From: Haloimpatiens sp. FM7315
GTDB lineage: Bacteria; Bacillota; Clostridia; Clostridiales; Clostridiaceae
Length of the DNA stretch: 64,000 nt
Assembly (NCBI GenBank): GCA_041861885.1
Contig: JBGVUE010000001.1
Location: 186,001-250,000 of the forward strand
Reading direction: 5' to 3'
Shown here: positions 19,100-26,759 of the stretch, one piece after another
How positions within the stretch are numbered: the stretch's first letter is position 1
How the letters are laid out: every line of letters begins with the position of its first letter
Made by a program: the position numbers and the translations under genes
Notes under the pieces: model-generated
What the model was told of the DNA's origin: nothing
The model's database searches: none
Seen by the model: only the letters and a program-made list of their open reading frames with translations

Positions 19100-19639
19100 T
19101 TAATAATCTCTAAGTTCATATTTTTTTACTGAAAAATCTTTTTTGTTATTTACATGACCTTTCCAAACTTCGATTCTAGTTATTTTAAAACTAGCCTCTT
19201 TAATGGAAGCATCTAAAGATTCAAAATTATTATTTCTTAAATAATAATTTTTTCTGTTATTTATTGTGTTTGTTAAAGGTACATATAGAGGTGTATTGTT
19301 TGGTTTAGTGCTAAAACCAGACAAATTAAGCAGGTCACTAATATTTCTTGCAATCCTATTTATATATCCTTTATTTTCTATTTTTAAATTTATAAATTTA
19401 TTATTGCTATCTACGAAAACGTCATTATCTAGTTGAACTTTAAATTTTTTGTATGGTTTTAATACCTTTGTAATAATAGGATCTAGTTCTTCTAATTTAA
19501 CATCGTATATAGTGTTAAGATGAACATAGGTATTATATGTGTTTTTGTTTAATTTATATCGTCTGCAAACTTTATTTAATATGTAATCCATATGATTTTC
19601 TGAAACATCATCAAACAAAGCAACAATTTCATATTTCAT
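19100..19639 (-). CDS. 2H-phosphoesterase-like protein with degenerate motifs
   Basis: This 179-residue cytoplasmic protein has an overall layout like the 2'-5' RNA ligase/2H superfamily: an N-terminal beta strand (YEIVALFDD), a first motif region YVHLNTIY and a second YVPLTNT, each in a strand context, and a C-terminal strand KITRIEVWKGH. The two HxT/S catalytic motifs are not intact: the first reads HLN and the second PLT. If it is a family member it is probably inactive or binds ligand only. The ribosome site is GGAGG. Function is unknown. Confidence 0.55.
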   Translation of the reverse strand: MKYEIVALFDDVSENHMDYILNKVCRRYKLNKNTYNTYVHLNTIYDVKLEELDPIITKVLKPYKKFKVQLDNDVFVDSNNKFINLKIENKGYINRIARNISDLLNLSGFSTKPNNTPLYVPLTNTINNRKNYYLRNNNFESLDASIKEASFKITRIEVWKGHVNNKKDFSVKKYELRDY

Positions 19640-19845
19640 TTACAATCCTCCAGTAATAAATTCATTATATCCTACATGCATATTATACCATATTAATATT
19701 TTTTTATAATATTAAAAAAAGTTAATACAATACATAAATTAACTTATTATAAATTAAAAAAATTTGTTAAAAAATAATTCAGTTATGATATAATATTCTT
19801 TGTAAATTAAAAATTAGTATGAAATTAGTGAGGATGGATACTGTA

Positions 19846-21102
19846 ATGGAAAAGTTAATCATAAATGGTGGTAATAAACTTTATGGTGAGGTAGACATAA
19901 GCGGCGCTAAAAATGCTGCAGTTGCAATAATACCAGCAGCAATAATGGCAAGTGATAAAAAATGTATAATAGATAACATTCCTGATATAGAAGATGTACA
20001 CTGTCTTGAGAGAATACTGAAAAGCTTGGGATGCAATGTAATAAAAGAAAAAAATACCATTGAAATAGATAGTACCAATTTAACAAATACAAATGCATGT
20101 ACTGAAGATGTAAGAAGAATGAGAGCCTCTTATTATTTTATAGGAGCGCTTTTAGGGAGATTTGGAAAAGCGAGAGTTGATCTTCCAGGTGGATGTCCTA
20201 TAGGGGTTAGACCTATAGATCAGCACATTAAAGGATTTGAAGCACTAGGAGCAGATGTGGTTATAGAACATGGTGCGGTAATAATAAAAGCAGATAAACT
20301 TGTAGGTACTAAAATATTTTTTGATGTAGTTAGTGTAGGCGCTACTATAAACGTAATGCTAGCTGCAACTTTAGCTGAAGGAGTTACTGTTCTTGAGAAC
20401 GTGGCAAAGGAACCCCACGTTGTAGATGTTGCTAATTTTTTGAACTCTATGGGTGCAAATGTAAAAGGAGCAGGAACAGATGTTATTAAGATTTTTGGTG
20501 TTAAAAAACTAAAGGGATGTAATTATAGTGTAATACCAGATCAAATTGAAGCAGGCACATATATGATAGCAACATCTGCTTGCGGTGGTGAGGTTACAAT
20601 AAAAAATATAATTCCAAAACATCTTGAGTCTATGTCAGCTAAGCTAATGGAGACAGGAGTTAAAATTATTCCAAATGGGGATTCTATTAAAGTTATTAGT
20701 AGTGGAAACCTAAAAGGTGTAAATGTTAAGACACTTCCTTATCCTGGATTCCCAACAGATATACAACAACCTATGACGGCACTTTTATGTGTTGCTAAAG
20801 GCAGAAGTATAGTAAATGAAAGCATATGGGAAAATAGATTTAAACATGTAGATGAACTAAAAAAGATGGGCGCAGCGGTTAAAGTCGAAGGTAAAACTGC
20901 TATAGTAGATGGAGTTCAAAAACTAACAGGAGCAGTGGTTAAAGCTACAGATTTAAGAGCAGGAGCTGCCATGGTTATAGCTGCTTTAATGGCCTTTGGT
21001 ACTTCTGAGGTTGAGGGAATTGAGCATATAGATAGAGGATACCCTCATATTGAAGATAAGTTTAAAATGTTAGGTGCGGATATAAAGAGGGTTAAAAAAT
21101 AG
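19846..21102 (+). CDS. murA: UDP-N-acetylglucosamine 1-carboxyvinyltransferase
   Basis: This enzyme carries out the first committed step of peptidoglycan synthesis, adding enolpyruvate from PEP to UDP-GlcNAc; it is the fosfomycin target. Family motifs are [23 protein letters not shown], the active-site cysteine loop [13 protein letters not shown], and [15 protein letters not shown]. At 418 residues it is normal. I chose the ATG at MEKLIING because it gives the family N-terminus with GAGGATGG upstream; two further in-frame ATGs lie in the leader. It leads a cluster with walJ, a GerM lipoprotein, a SEC-C gene and rlmH. Confidence 0.95.
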   Translation: MEKLIINGGNKLYGEVDISGAKNAAVAIIPAAIMASDKKCIIDNIPDIEDVHCLERILKSLGCNVIKEKNTIEIDSTNLTNTNACTEDVRRMRASYYFIGALLGRFGKARVDLPGGCPIGVRPIDQHIKGFEALGADVVIEHGAVIIKADKLVGTKIFFDVVSVGATINVMLAATLAEGVTVLENVAKEPHVVDVANFLNSMGANVKGAGTDVIKIFGVKKLKGCNYSVIPDQIEAGTYMIATSACGGEVTIKNIIPKHLESMSAKLMETGVKIIPNGDSIKVISSGNLKGVNVKTLPYPGFPTDIQQPMTALLCVAKGRSIVNESIWENRFKHVDELKKMGAAVKVEGKTAIVDGVQKLTGAVVKATDLRAGAAMVIAALMAFGTSEVEGIEHIDRGYPHIEDKFKMLGADIKRVKK

Positions 21103-21119
21103 AATGGAGATAATAAGTT

Positions 21120-21905
21120 ATGATATTTTGTCCCTTATATAGTGGAAGTAGTGGCAACAGTATTTTTGTAGGTACTGATAAGACAAAGATACTTATAGAT
21201 GCAGGACTTTCTGGAAAACATATTGAAAACGCATTGAAGTCTATAGGACAAGAGCCTAGCGAATTGGATGCCATATTTGTGACTCATGAACATATAGATC
21301 ACGTAAAAGGCGTGGGAGTGCTTTCAAGAAGACACAATGTACCTATATACGCTAATACCGATACTTGGGAAGCTATGAGTAAGAGCCTTGGGAAAATTAA
21401 AGAAAACAACATAAAGCTAATACAAGAAGATTATGTAGATATAAAGGATATGGAGATTTTTAATTTTCCAATTTCTCATGATGCAGCAGATCCTAAAGGG
21501 TATGTTGTTTCTCATGGAAATAAAAAGGCCTGTGTAGCTACAGATTTAGGGCATTTTTCAAAGGAAGTTAAAGATGCAATAAAAGAATGTCAGGTTATTC
21601 TTATGGAGAGTAATCATGATGTGGAGATGCTTAAGTTTGGACCCTATCCCTATACCTTAAAAAGAAGGATATTAAGTAGCATTGGACATTTATCTAATGA
21701 TGATTGTGGTAAGGCAATAGTTGATATAATGAAAGACAGAAAGAAAATGATATTTTTAGGGCATTTAAGTAAAACTAATAATTGCCCAGAACTTGCCTAT
21801 CAAACAGTTTTAAATATTTTAAATGATAATAATATAAAATTAGGTAAAGATATAGATATTGATGTTGCAAAAAGAAATGAGCCAAGCCTTTGTATTAATT
21901 TTTAG
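21120..21905 (+). CDS. walJ: WalJ/YycJ-type metallo-beta-lactamase-fold hydrolase
   Basis: This 261-residue cytoplasmic MBL-fold hydrolase has the metal motif THEHIDHVKG and later ligands in VATDLGHFSKE, ESNHD and LGHLSKTNN. The opening CPLYSGSSGNSIFVG is characteristic of YycJ/WalJ, a 5'-to-3' nuclease-like protein linked to coordinating cell-wall and DNA replication events. It lies 17 bp after murA, probably in the same operon. In many Bacillota the gene sits with walRK; those genes are not present here. Confidence 0.9.
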   Translation: MIFCPLYSGSSGNSIFVGTDKTKILIDAGLSGKHIENALKSIGQEPSELDAIFVTHEHIDHVKGVGVLSRRHNVPIYANTDTWEAMSKSLGKIKENNIKLIQEDYVDIKDMEIFNFPISHDAADPKGYVVSHGNKKACVATDLGHFSKEVKDAIKECQVILMESNHDVEMLKFGPYPYTLKRRILSSIGHLSNDDCGKAIVDIMKDRKKMIFLGHLSKTNNCPELAYQTVLNILNDNNIKLGKDIDIDVAKRNEPSLCINF

Positions 21906-21916
21906 GGAGTGTTTTT

Positions 21917-22480
21917 ATGATTAAAAGAAATAACTTAGTTTTTGCTTTATTGGTTTTAATGTTGTCTTTGAATTTACTTGGTTGTGAGAAAGAAGACAAA
22001 GTAAGTTCTCTTAATAACCAAAAGGTTGAAAACATAAAGTTGTCTAAAGGAGATAAAGACGATTTTGTAAATATGGGATTATACTTTTATGAGAAATCAT
22101 CATCTAAAAAATCTGAAGTAGCTAAAGAGCCTAGAATAATAAATAAAGAAGAGGTTTTAGCTGAGTTTGTTATGGATGAACTTATAAAAGGACCTTCCCC
22201 TGAGAGCAAATTGAGTCCAATTTTGCCTAAGGAGACAAAGGTGTTATATGTTTCTGTAAAGGATAAGGTTGCTTATGTAAACCTAAGTTTAGAGGCAAGG
22301 AGTATTGATAGTAAGGATCAAGAACTAGCTTGCATAAAGGGAATAGTTTATTCTTTGACTAATTTAGGTTATGTTGATAAGGTTAAAATACTAATAAACA
22401 GCAAAAATGCAGATACTTTAGCTGGAAACTACAGTATCTCAAAACCTTTGGGAAGAGACGATGTTAAGCTTTTAAAGTAG
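21917..22480 (+). CDS. GerMN-domain lipoprotein
   Basis: This 187-residue exported lipoprotein has the signal peptide NNLVFALLVLMLSLNLLGC with lipobox LLGC near residue 23. The C-terminal half is a GerMN domain: EEVLAEFVMDELIKGPSPES and VAYVNLSLEA are typical. GerM-type domains work at the cell surface during sporulation and germination. It starts 11 bp after walJ and is likely cotranscribed. Its precise role (spore or vegetative envelope) cannot be told here. Confidence 0.88.
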   Translation: MIKRNNLVFALLVLMLSLNLLGCEKEDKVSSLNNQKVENIKLSKGDKDDFVNMGLYFYEKSSSKKSEVAKEPRIINKEEVLAEFVMDELIKGPSPESKLSPILPKETKVLYVSVKDKVAYVNLSLEARSIDSKDQELACIKGIVYSLTNLGYVDKVKILINSKNADTLAGNYSISKPLGRDDVKLLK

Positions 22481-22637
22481 TTGATTTTTGTTAAAATATG
22501 TTTTTATAGTAAAATCAGGACTATTTATGCTTGCTATAAATAGAATTTTAACGCTTATGCTTGAAAATAGTTACAAATTTAATTATAATGAATTGTGTTT
22601 AGAGGTTAAAAATGTGTTTAAAAAGGAGATAAGAATT

Positions 22638-23141
22638 ATGAGTTTATATAAACAATGGACAGATATGGTAGTAGAATATGTTAAGACAAAAGGCGAGCAA
22701 GCTTTTTGGAATGAATATGGGGATGTAGAAGAAAAAATATATTCTAAACTATTGTCATCTCACAACAATGAAATTAAAGGAAATGTTAAAGAATTAGCTG
22801 ATAAATATGATGCATCAGTAGTTTTCTTTATGGGATTTTTAGATGGAATCAATGAAAGTTTAGAAGAAGAACTTGATTTAGAAAAATTCGAAGATACTAC
22901 AGAAGTAGATTCAAAAATCGACTTTGAAAAATTGTATTTTAATATGTTAGATGCTAAGGCAGATTATCTATACAATTTACCACAATGGGAAGGCATATTC
23001 TCACAAGAAAAGAGAAAAGAAATAACAAAGAAGTGGAGAGCTTCTAAAGTTGTTGTTAAAGAAAATAAAATAGGAAGAAATGATCCATGTCCTTGTGGTA
23101 GTGGCAAAAAATATAAAAAATGCTGTGGAGCAGGAAAATAA
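22638..23141 (+). CDS. SEC-C motif protein
   Basis: This 167-residue soluble protein ends in a SEC-C zinc-binding motif ([17 protein letters not shown]), the element that lets SecA and many other proteins bind zinc and partners such as ribosomes or SecB-like chaperones. The rest is helical and acidic, with no recognised domain. I start at [16 protein letters not shown] because AAAGGAGAT precedes it; the longer open frame upstream lacks a ribosome site. It is probably an accessory to protein export or translation. Confidence 0.8.
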   Translation: MSLYKQWTDMVVEYVKTKGEQAFWNEYGDVEEKIYSKLLSSHNNEIKGNVKELADKYDASVVFFMGFLDGINESLEEELDLEKFEDTTEVDSKIDFEKLYFNMLDAKADYLYNLPQWEGIFSQEKRKEITKKWRASKVVVKENKIGRNDPCPCGSGKKYKKCCGAGK

Positions 23142-23164
23142 ATTTAATAATAATTTGTAGAAAT

Positions 23165-23203
23165 GGGCTGAGGACTTATTATAAATCTTCAGCCCTTATT
23201 TTG
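23165..23203. terminator. Terminator after the SEC-C gene
   Basis: GGGCTGAGGA and TCTTCAGCCC pair around an A/T loop, followed by TTATTTT. Confidence 0.85.
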
Positions 23204-23273
23204 TTTAGTTTATAACGTAGGAAGCTAGTTACAATAGATTAGGACATAAACCAGTATAAGGAGTAGTGAATTA

Positions 23274-23753
23274 ATGAATATAACAGTAATAAGTGTAGGA
23301 AAGCTTAAAGAAAAGTATTTAAAAATGGCTATAGAGGAGTACAGCAAAAGACTTCAAAGGTATTGCAAGTTAAGTGTTTTAGAAGTGCCTGATGAAAAAA
23401 CTCCAGATGGGGCTAATGAAAAAGAGGAGCTTTCTATAAAGGATAAGGAAGGGCTTGGAATTTTAAAACATATTAAAGATAATATGTTTGTAGTGGCCCT
23501 AGATTTAAAAGGAAAAATGTTTTCTTCTGAGGAGTTTTCAGAGTTTTTAAGTGAATGTGCTTTAAATGGAAGCAGCAATATTTGCTTTGTAATAGGAGGT
23601 TCTTTAGGCCTTTCTAAGGAAGTAATAAAAAGGGCCAATTTTAAACTTTGCTTTTCAAAGATGACTTTTCCTCACCAGCTTTTTAGAGTTATGCTTTTAG
23701 AGCAGATTTATAGAGGTTTTAGGATTAGAAGCGGTGAACCGTATCATAAGTAA
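23274..23753 (+). CDS. rlmH: 23S rRNA pseudouridine-1915 N3-methyltransferase
   Basis: This SPOUT-class methyltransferase modifies pseudouridine 1915 in helix 69 of 23S rRNA. Its 159 residues have the family start MNITVISVGKLKEKYL, the AdoMet knot FVIGGSLGLSKEV, and the ending LLEQIYRGFRIRSGEPYHK. The 3' end is the attB site of SCC-type islands in staphylococci, and here a near-identical copy of the last 16 bases recurs 78 bp downstream. The accessory region of the window starts immediately after this gene. Confidence 0.96.
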   Translation: MNITVISVGKLKEKYLKMAIEEYSKRLQRYCKLSVLEVPDEKTPDGANEKEELSIKDKEGLGILKHIKDNMFVVALDLKGKMFSSEEFSEFLSECALNGSSNICFVIGGSLGLSKEVIKRANFKLCFSKMTFPHQLFRVMLLEQIYRGFRIRSGEPYHK

Positions 23754-23831
23754 ATGAGGTTTTTCGGTCTGGGTATTGATATGACTTGCTTAGTACTGTT
23801 TTTGTAATGAAAAATACCGTATCACAAGTAA
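23738..23831. repeat. Duplicated rlmH 3' end (att-like direct repeat)
   Basis: ACCGTATCATAAGTAA at the rlmH 3' end is repeated as ACCGTATCACAAGTAA at 23816-23831, 15 of 16 bases identical in the same orientation. The spacer shows no gene. Two att-like copies at an rlmH terminus are what a serine-recombinase island leaves after insertion and loss or decay of its interior. No recombinase gene is present in the window. Confidence 0.6.
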
Positions 23832-23948
23832 GAGCATAAAATGATTTTACTATACAATAATTACAAAATAATATACAATTGATGGTAGATAAGAGAGTAT
23901 TAATATACATTTTAAATATAAGATAAATAGTAATTTGTGAGGATAAAT

Positions 23949-24479
23949 ATGATAGAATTAAGTACAGAACGATTGATAATAAGAAGATTTTCAGAAAATG
24001 ATGCTGAAGATTTATATGAATATTTTTCAAATCCCAAAGTATTGGAATTTGAGCCATTTAAGCCGTTTACAAAAGATGAAGCTTATAGGGAAGCAAAAAG
24101 ACGTACGGATGATGAAAAATTTCTTGCTGTATGTTTGAAAAGTGGCAAAGTGATAGGTAATCTATACTTTTCAAAAGGAGACTTCGAAACTTGGGAAGTT
24201 GGATACGTCTTTAATGAAAAATACTGGGGAAATGGATATGCTTCAGAAAGCATACTTGCACTGATAAAATATGCTTTCTTAAATCTAAACGTAAGAAGGA
24301 TTATTGCACAGTGTGATCCTAAAAATATTGCTTCTTGGAAATTACTTGAGCGTGTTGGAATGAGAAGAGAGGGTAAGTTGCTTCAGAATATTTTTTTCTT
24401 TACTGATGAAAAAGGTAATCCTATTTGGAAAGATACTTATGAATATGGAATTCTTAAATCTGAATATATGAAGTTATAA
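23949..24479 (+). CDS. GNAT family N-acetyltransferase (RimJ/RimL-like)
   Basis: This 176-residue acetyl-CoA-dependent acetyltransferase opens with IELSTERLIIRRFSENDAEDLYEYF, typical of the RimJ/RimL subfamily. The acetyl-CoA-binding region is EVGYVFNEKYWGNGYASESILALIKYAF, where GNGYA stands for the Q/RxxGxG/A loop. LNVRRIIAQCDPKNIASWKLLERVGMRREG completes the fold. The substrate is unknown; relatives modify ribosomal proteins, peptides or antibiotics. I start at the ATG after GAGG. It is the first gene after the rlmH att-like repeat. Confidence 0.9.
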   Translation: MIELSTERLIIRRFSENDAEDLYEYFSNPKVLEFEPFKPFTKDEAYREAKRRTDDEKFLAVCLKSGKVIGNLYFSKGDFETWEVGYVFNEKYWGNGYASESILALIKYAFLNLNVRRIIAQCDPKNIASWKLLERVGMRREGKLLQNIFFFTDEKGNPIWKDTYEYGILKSEYMKL

Positions 24480-24585
24480 ATTTGAAATTAAGGTTAAGTA
24501 TTATAAATAGTAATTATATATGTTACTAAGATAGATGTTTTTAAATTATAAAAAATATTTAGGTTTATTTTTTATTAAAATTTGA

Positions 24586-24591
24586 TATAAT
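24586..24591 (+). promoter_or_regulatory. Candidate -10 for the plus-strand antisense-type RNA
   Basis: A perfect TATAAT with a weak TTTATT at 16-bp spacing lies just upstream of a strong 8-bp hairpin (GCTTAGTG and CACTAAGC). There is no plus-strand open frame downstream, so any transcript would be non-coding and would end at the hairpin at 24749-24782. Confidence 0.45.
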
Positions 24592-24599
24592 ATAAATAA

Positions 24600-24786
24600 G
24601 AAAAGCTTAGTGCTAGTAACACTAAGCAATCCTTAGAACAAAAGTAGATAGCCCAAATTTTATATTTGGTGCTAGTCACTTTCACAAAGTGCTTATTTTG
24701 TTTTAGGGCTATTGGATTAGATTTATATTATAAACAATGAATCTTAGAAAAAGTGCTAATCTTCGCAGGATGGAGCACTTTTTTCT
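24600..24786 (+). ncRNA. Candidate antitoxin/antisense RNA of a type I-like locus
   Basis: The stretch carries a 5' hairpin (24605-24627), an ATAGCCCA copy at 24648-24655 that also occurs in the 5' leader of the convergent peptide gene, an 8-bp hairpin CACTTTCACAAAGTG, and the bidirectional terminator it would share with that gene. No protein frame is present. That an RNA is made here, and that it pairs with the convergent mRNA, is inference from layout only. Confidence 0.4.
24749..24782. terminator. Bidirectional terminator shared by the convergent transcripts
   Basis: AAAAGTGCT and AGCACTTTT form a 9-bp stem with T tracts on both outer sides. The minus-strand peptide gene stops inside the loop, so both transcripts would overlap at their 3' ends. 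Confidence 0.7.
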
Positions 24787-24917
24787 TTGCTTTTAACTTC
24801 TATGTCAAGACCAAGGAACTTAATCTTAATTTTTAAATGATGTATAAAAAGATTATGCTTTAAAACTAATTTTATAACATAAACAATTGATATACATTTT
24901 ATAAAAGTATCAAACAT
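24756..24917 (-). CDS. 53-residue membrane-anchored peptide, candidate type I toxin
   Basis: I do not recognise a named family. The peptide begins MFDTFIKCISIVYVIKLVLK, a single hydrophobic segment, followed by a very basic stretch (KIKIKFLG), an acidic patch and a polar tail ending APSCED. One membrane helix plus a charged tail suits a small membrane toxin or a small membrane regulator. The ribosome site is GGGGTGG, eight bases before the ATG. The mRNA would have an unusually long leader of about 100 nt, with a strong hairpin (CCGTAG...CTACGG) near its 5' end and an extended -10 at 25029-25037. The stop codon lies in the shared terminator loop. Confidence 0.6.
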   Translation of the reverse strand: MFDTFIKCISIVYVIKLVLKHNLFIHHLKIKIKFLGLDIEVKSKEKSAPSCED

Positions 24918-25028
24918 ATCCAATACCACCCCTAGCTATAGTGAAATAATTCACCAATAGCCCAGGAGGATAAAATATTCAAAACCCCCGTAGCCATCCA
25001 CTACGGAATTTCTAAATAATACTTTAGA

Positions 25029-25037
25029 ATTATACCA
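25029..25037 (-). promoter_or_regulatory. Extended -10 promoter for the 53-residue peptide gene
   Basis: On the minus strand the sequence reads TGGTATAAT, a perfect extended -10 element. It places the transcript start about 100 nt before the ATG and just before the CCGTAG/CTACGG hairpin. Confidence 0.6.
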
Positions 25038-25085
25038 TAATTATGTAGAATATATACACAAGAATAAAATGGAAAAACTATCTGT

Positions 25086-25268
25086 GGAAAATATTGCGTA
25101 TTTAAAATAAGTCATACGGTAGATGCTATGCAAAAATCATGGATGGAGATATTTTCGGAGTTATTAAAAAGAAATTATGAATTTGATGATAGAAGACCTA
25201 TTCTTGAACGCTATGCAATGGAAATGATAAATAAACATTATTGCGAAATTTGCGTACCAATATTATAA
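25086..25268 (+). pseudogene. Remnant of an AraC/GyrI-like effector-binding domain
   Basis: The frame encodes a C-terminal fragment of about 60 residues containing HTVDAMQKSWMEIFSELL, RPILERYAMEM and YCEICVPIL, which matches the end of GyrI-like effector-binding domains attached to AraC-family regulators. There is no start codon with a ribosome site and no DNA-binding domain upstream, where the candidate toxin-antitoxin locus lies. It is a decayed gene whose 5' part was lost. Confidence 0.6.
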
Positions 25269-25296
25269 AAGAATATCAAAACAACTTTACATTAAG

Positions 25297-25337
25297 AATA
25301 AACCTTATCATTTACTATTAAATGATAAGGTTTATTT
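25297..25337. terminator. Strong hairpin terminator after the AraC remnant
   Basis: An 18-bp perfect inverted repeat (AATAAACCTTATCATTTA and complement) with a 4-nt loop CTAT is followed by a T-rich tract. Confidence 0.75.
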
Positions 25338-25354
25338 GAATTTTAATATATTGT

Positions 25355-25406
25355 TTTTATCATAAATATAATCATTTCAGTTAAAATGATTATATTTATG
25401 ATAAAA
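25355..25406. repeat. 23-bp perfect palindrome upstream of the Fic gene
   Basis: The arms 25355-25377 and 25384-25406 are exact complements with a 6-nt spacer (CAGTTA). A -10-like TATAAT lies about 20 bp further on and the Fic start about 45 bp on. It could be an operator, a transcription-blocking hairpin, or the end of a small mobile repeat. Confidence 0.8.
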
Positions 25407-25449
25407 TGATAATAATAAAAAATATAATATTAATGAGGGAGAATGTATA

Positions 25450-26493
25450 ATGATTTCTTTTGAAAATAATAAATTGAATAACTTAGCATTACCTATGAGT
25501 ATAGTGAGAATGTTAACTACTATAAATGAATATAAAGGTAAGCAAGATTTGTATAAAAAGCAATCACCTCAAATATTAAATACACTTAAAGAGGTAGCAA
25601 TTATACAAAGTGCAGAATCATCAAATAGAATAGAAGGTATTTATACTTCGAATAAAAGATTGCGTGAAATAATGGATAATAAAATAGAGCCAAGAGATAG
25701 AAGTGAAAGTGAGATAGCTGGGTATAGAGATGTATTAAATACTATTCATAGTGCTTTTGATGCTATACCTATAAAATCATCTGTATTATTACAATTACAT
25801 AGAGATTTATATAAGTTTTCAGCAGCTAAGGGTGGAAACTATAAAAATACTGATAATGTGATTGAAGAAATATTACCTAATGGAACTAAATATATAAGAT
25901 TTAAGCCTGTTGATGCATTTAGCACTGCAGGCTATATGGAGAGACTTTGCGTGGAATATAGAAAGGAGATTGCAAAAGGAGAAGTTGAACCATTAGTTTT
26001 AATATCTGCATTTATATTAGATTTTCTTTGCATCCATCCTTTTAATGATGGAAATGGAAGAATGTCTAGATTGTTAACACTGTTACTTTTGTATCAAAGT
26101 GGTTTTGATGTTGGAAGATTTATTAGTTTAGAAAAAATCATTGAGGATAGCAAAGAAACTTATTATGAAGCACTAAATAAATCATCTATGTTATGGCATG
26201 ATGGAAAAAACAATTTATATATATGGCTTGAATATTTTCTTGGCGTTATTATAAAAGCATATAAGGAATTAGAGGATAGAGTAGGCTGTATTGAGAATAC
26301 TAAGGGCAGTAAGAGTGAGAGAATAGAAATGGCTATAGAAGGAAAGCTAGGGTATTTTACTAAGAATGAAATAAGAACTATATGCCCAGATGTAGGCGAA
26401 GCAACTATAAATAGAGTGTTTGAAAAGCTTAAAGTTGAAGGAAAAATAGAAGTTGTAGGCAAGGGAAGAAATACTAAGTGGAAAAAACTATAA
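25450..26493 (+). CDS. Fic family AMPylase-type protein with winged-helix C-terminus
   Basis: The protein has 347 residues. The Fic catalytic motif is complete (HPFNDGNGRMSRLL, near residue 198), so it should transfer AMP from ATP to a hydroxyl on a target protein. An N-terminal inhibitory motif of the [S/T]xxxE[G/N] type is seen in ESSNRIEGIY, which places it in the class where the inhibitory helix is in the same protein and precedes the Fic core. The C-terminal 70 residues form a winged helix (FTKNEIRTICPDVGEATINRVFEKL), suggesting it also binds DNA and may regulate itself through the palindrome upstream. GAGGGAG precedes the ATG. Confidence 0.9.
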   Translation: MISFENNKLNNLALPMSIVRMLTTINEYKGKQDLYKKQSPQILNTLKEVAIIQSAESSNRIEGIYTSNKRLREIMDNKIEPRDRSESEIAGYRDVLNTIHSAFDAIPIKSSVLLQLHRDLYKFSAAKGGNYKNTDNVIEEILPNGTKYIRFKPVDAFSTAGYMERLCVEYRKEIAKGEVEPLVLISAFILDFLCIHPFNDGNGRMSRLLTLLLLYQSGFDVGRFISLEKIIEDSKETYYEALNKSSMLWHDGKNNLYIWLEYFLGVIIKAYKELEDRVGCIENTKGSKSERIEMAIEGKLGYFTKNEIRTICPDVGEATINRVFEKLKVEGKIEVVGKGRNTKWKKL

Positions 26494-26517
26494 TAGAAAA
26501 GAAAGGAGGACAATGAA

Positions 26518-26669
26518 ATGAATGGCTTAGGTTATACACCTATTTGTAGTAGTAGTGCGCTTTCAAAAACATATATTTTTGAATTTGCATTAGTGAAGAT
26601 ATAGGAGCAGAGTATTTATATGTGTATAAAGAAGATATCTTTTTTGATCTTATTAAATTTAGTGAATAA
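26518..26669 (+). CDS. Small hypothetical protein, about 50 residues, frame uncertain
   Basis: A strong AGGAGG site lies nine bases before this ATG. The first frame (MNGLGYTPICSSSALSKTY) stops after about 29 codons. Adding one T at the three-T run near 26584 joins it to a frame reading ISEDIGAEYLYVYKEDIFFD and ending at 26669. I do not recognise the product. It lies 24 bp after the Fic stop and could be cotranscribed as a small partner, or it may be a decayed fragment. The run is short, so the repair is less convincing than elsewhere. Confidence 0.35.
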
Positions 26670-26759
26670 TTAAGGTTTAAAATTAAGATAATAAATATAA
26701 GTGTAACTTTAAACACTATAATTTATAAAAATAAACAATTTTGAAAAGAGGGATTTATT

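Noticed and set aside
22488..22637. Longer N-terminus for the SEC-C protein
   Set aside because: The upstream start has no ribosome site and the extra sequence is unlike the rest; AAAGGAGAT before MSLYKQW is decisive.
23938..23949. GTG start four codons before the GNAT gene's ATG
   Set aside because: The GTG lies inside the ribosome site; the family N-terminus starts at the ATG.
24600..24720. A known riboswitch class in the hairpin-rich stretch
   Set aside because: I looked for conserved cores of common riboswitches and found none; an antisense-type RNA fits the layout better.
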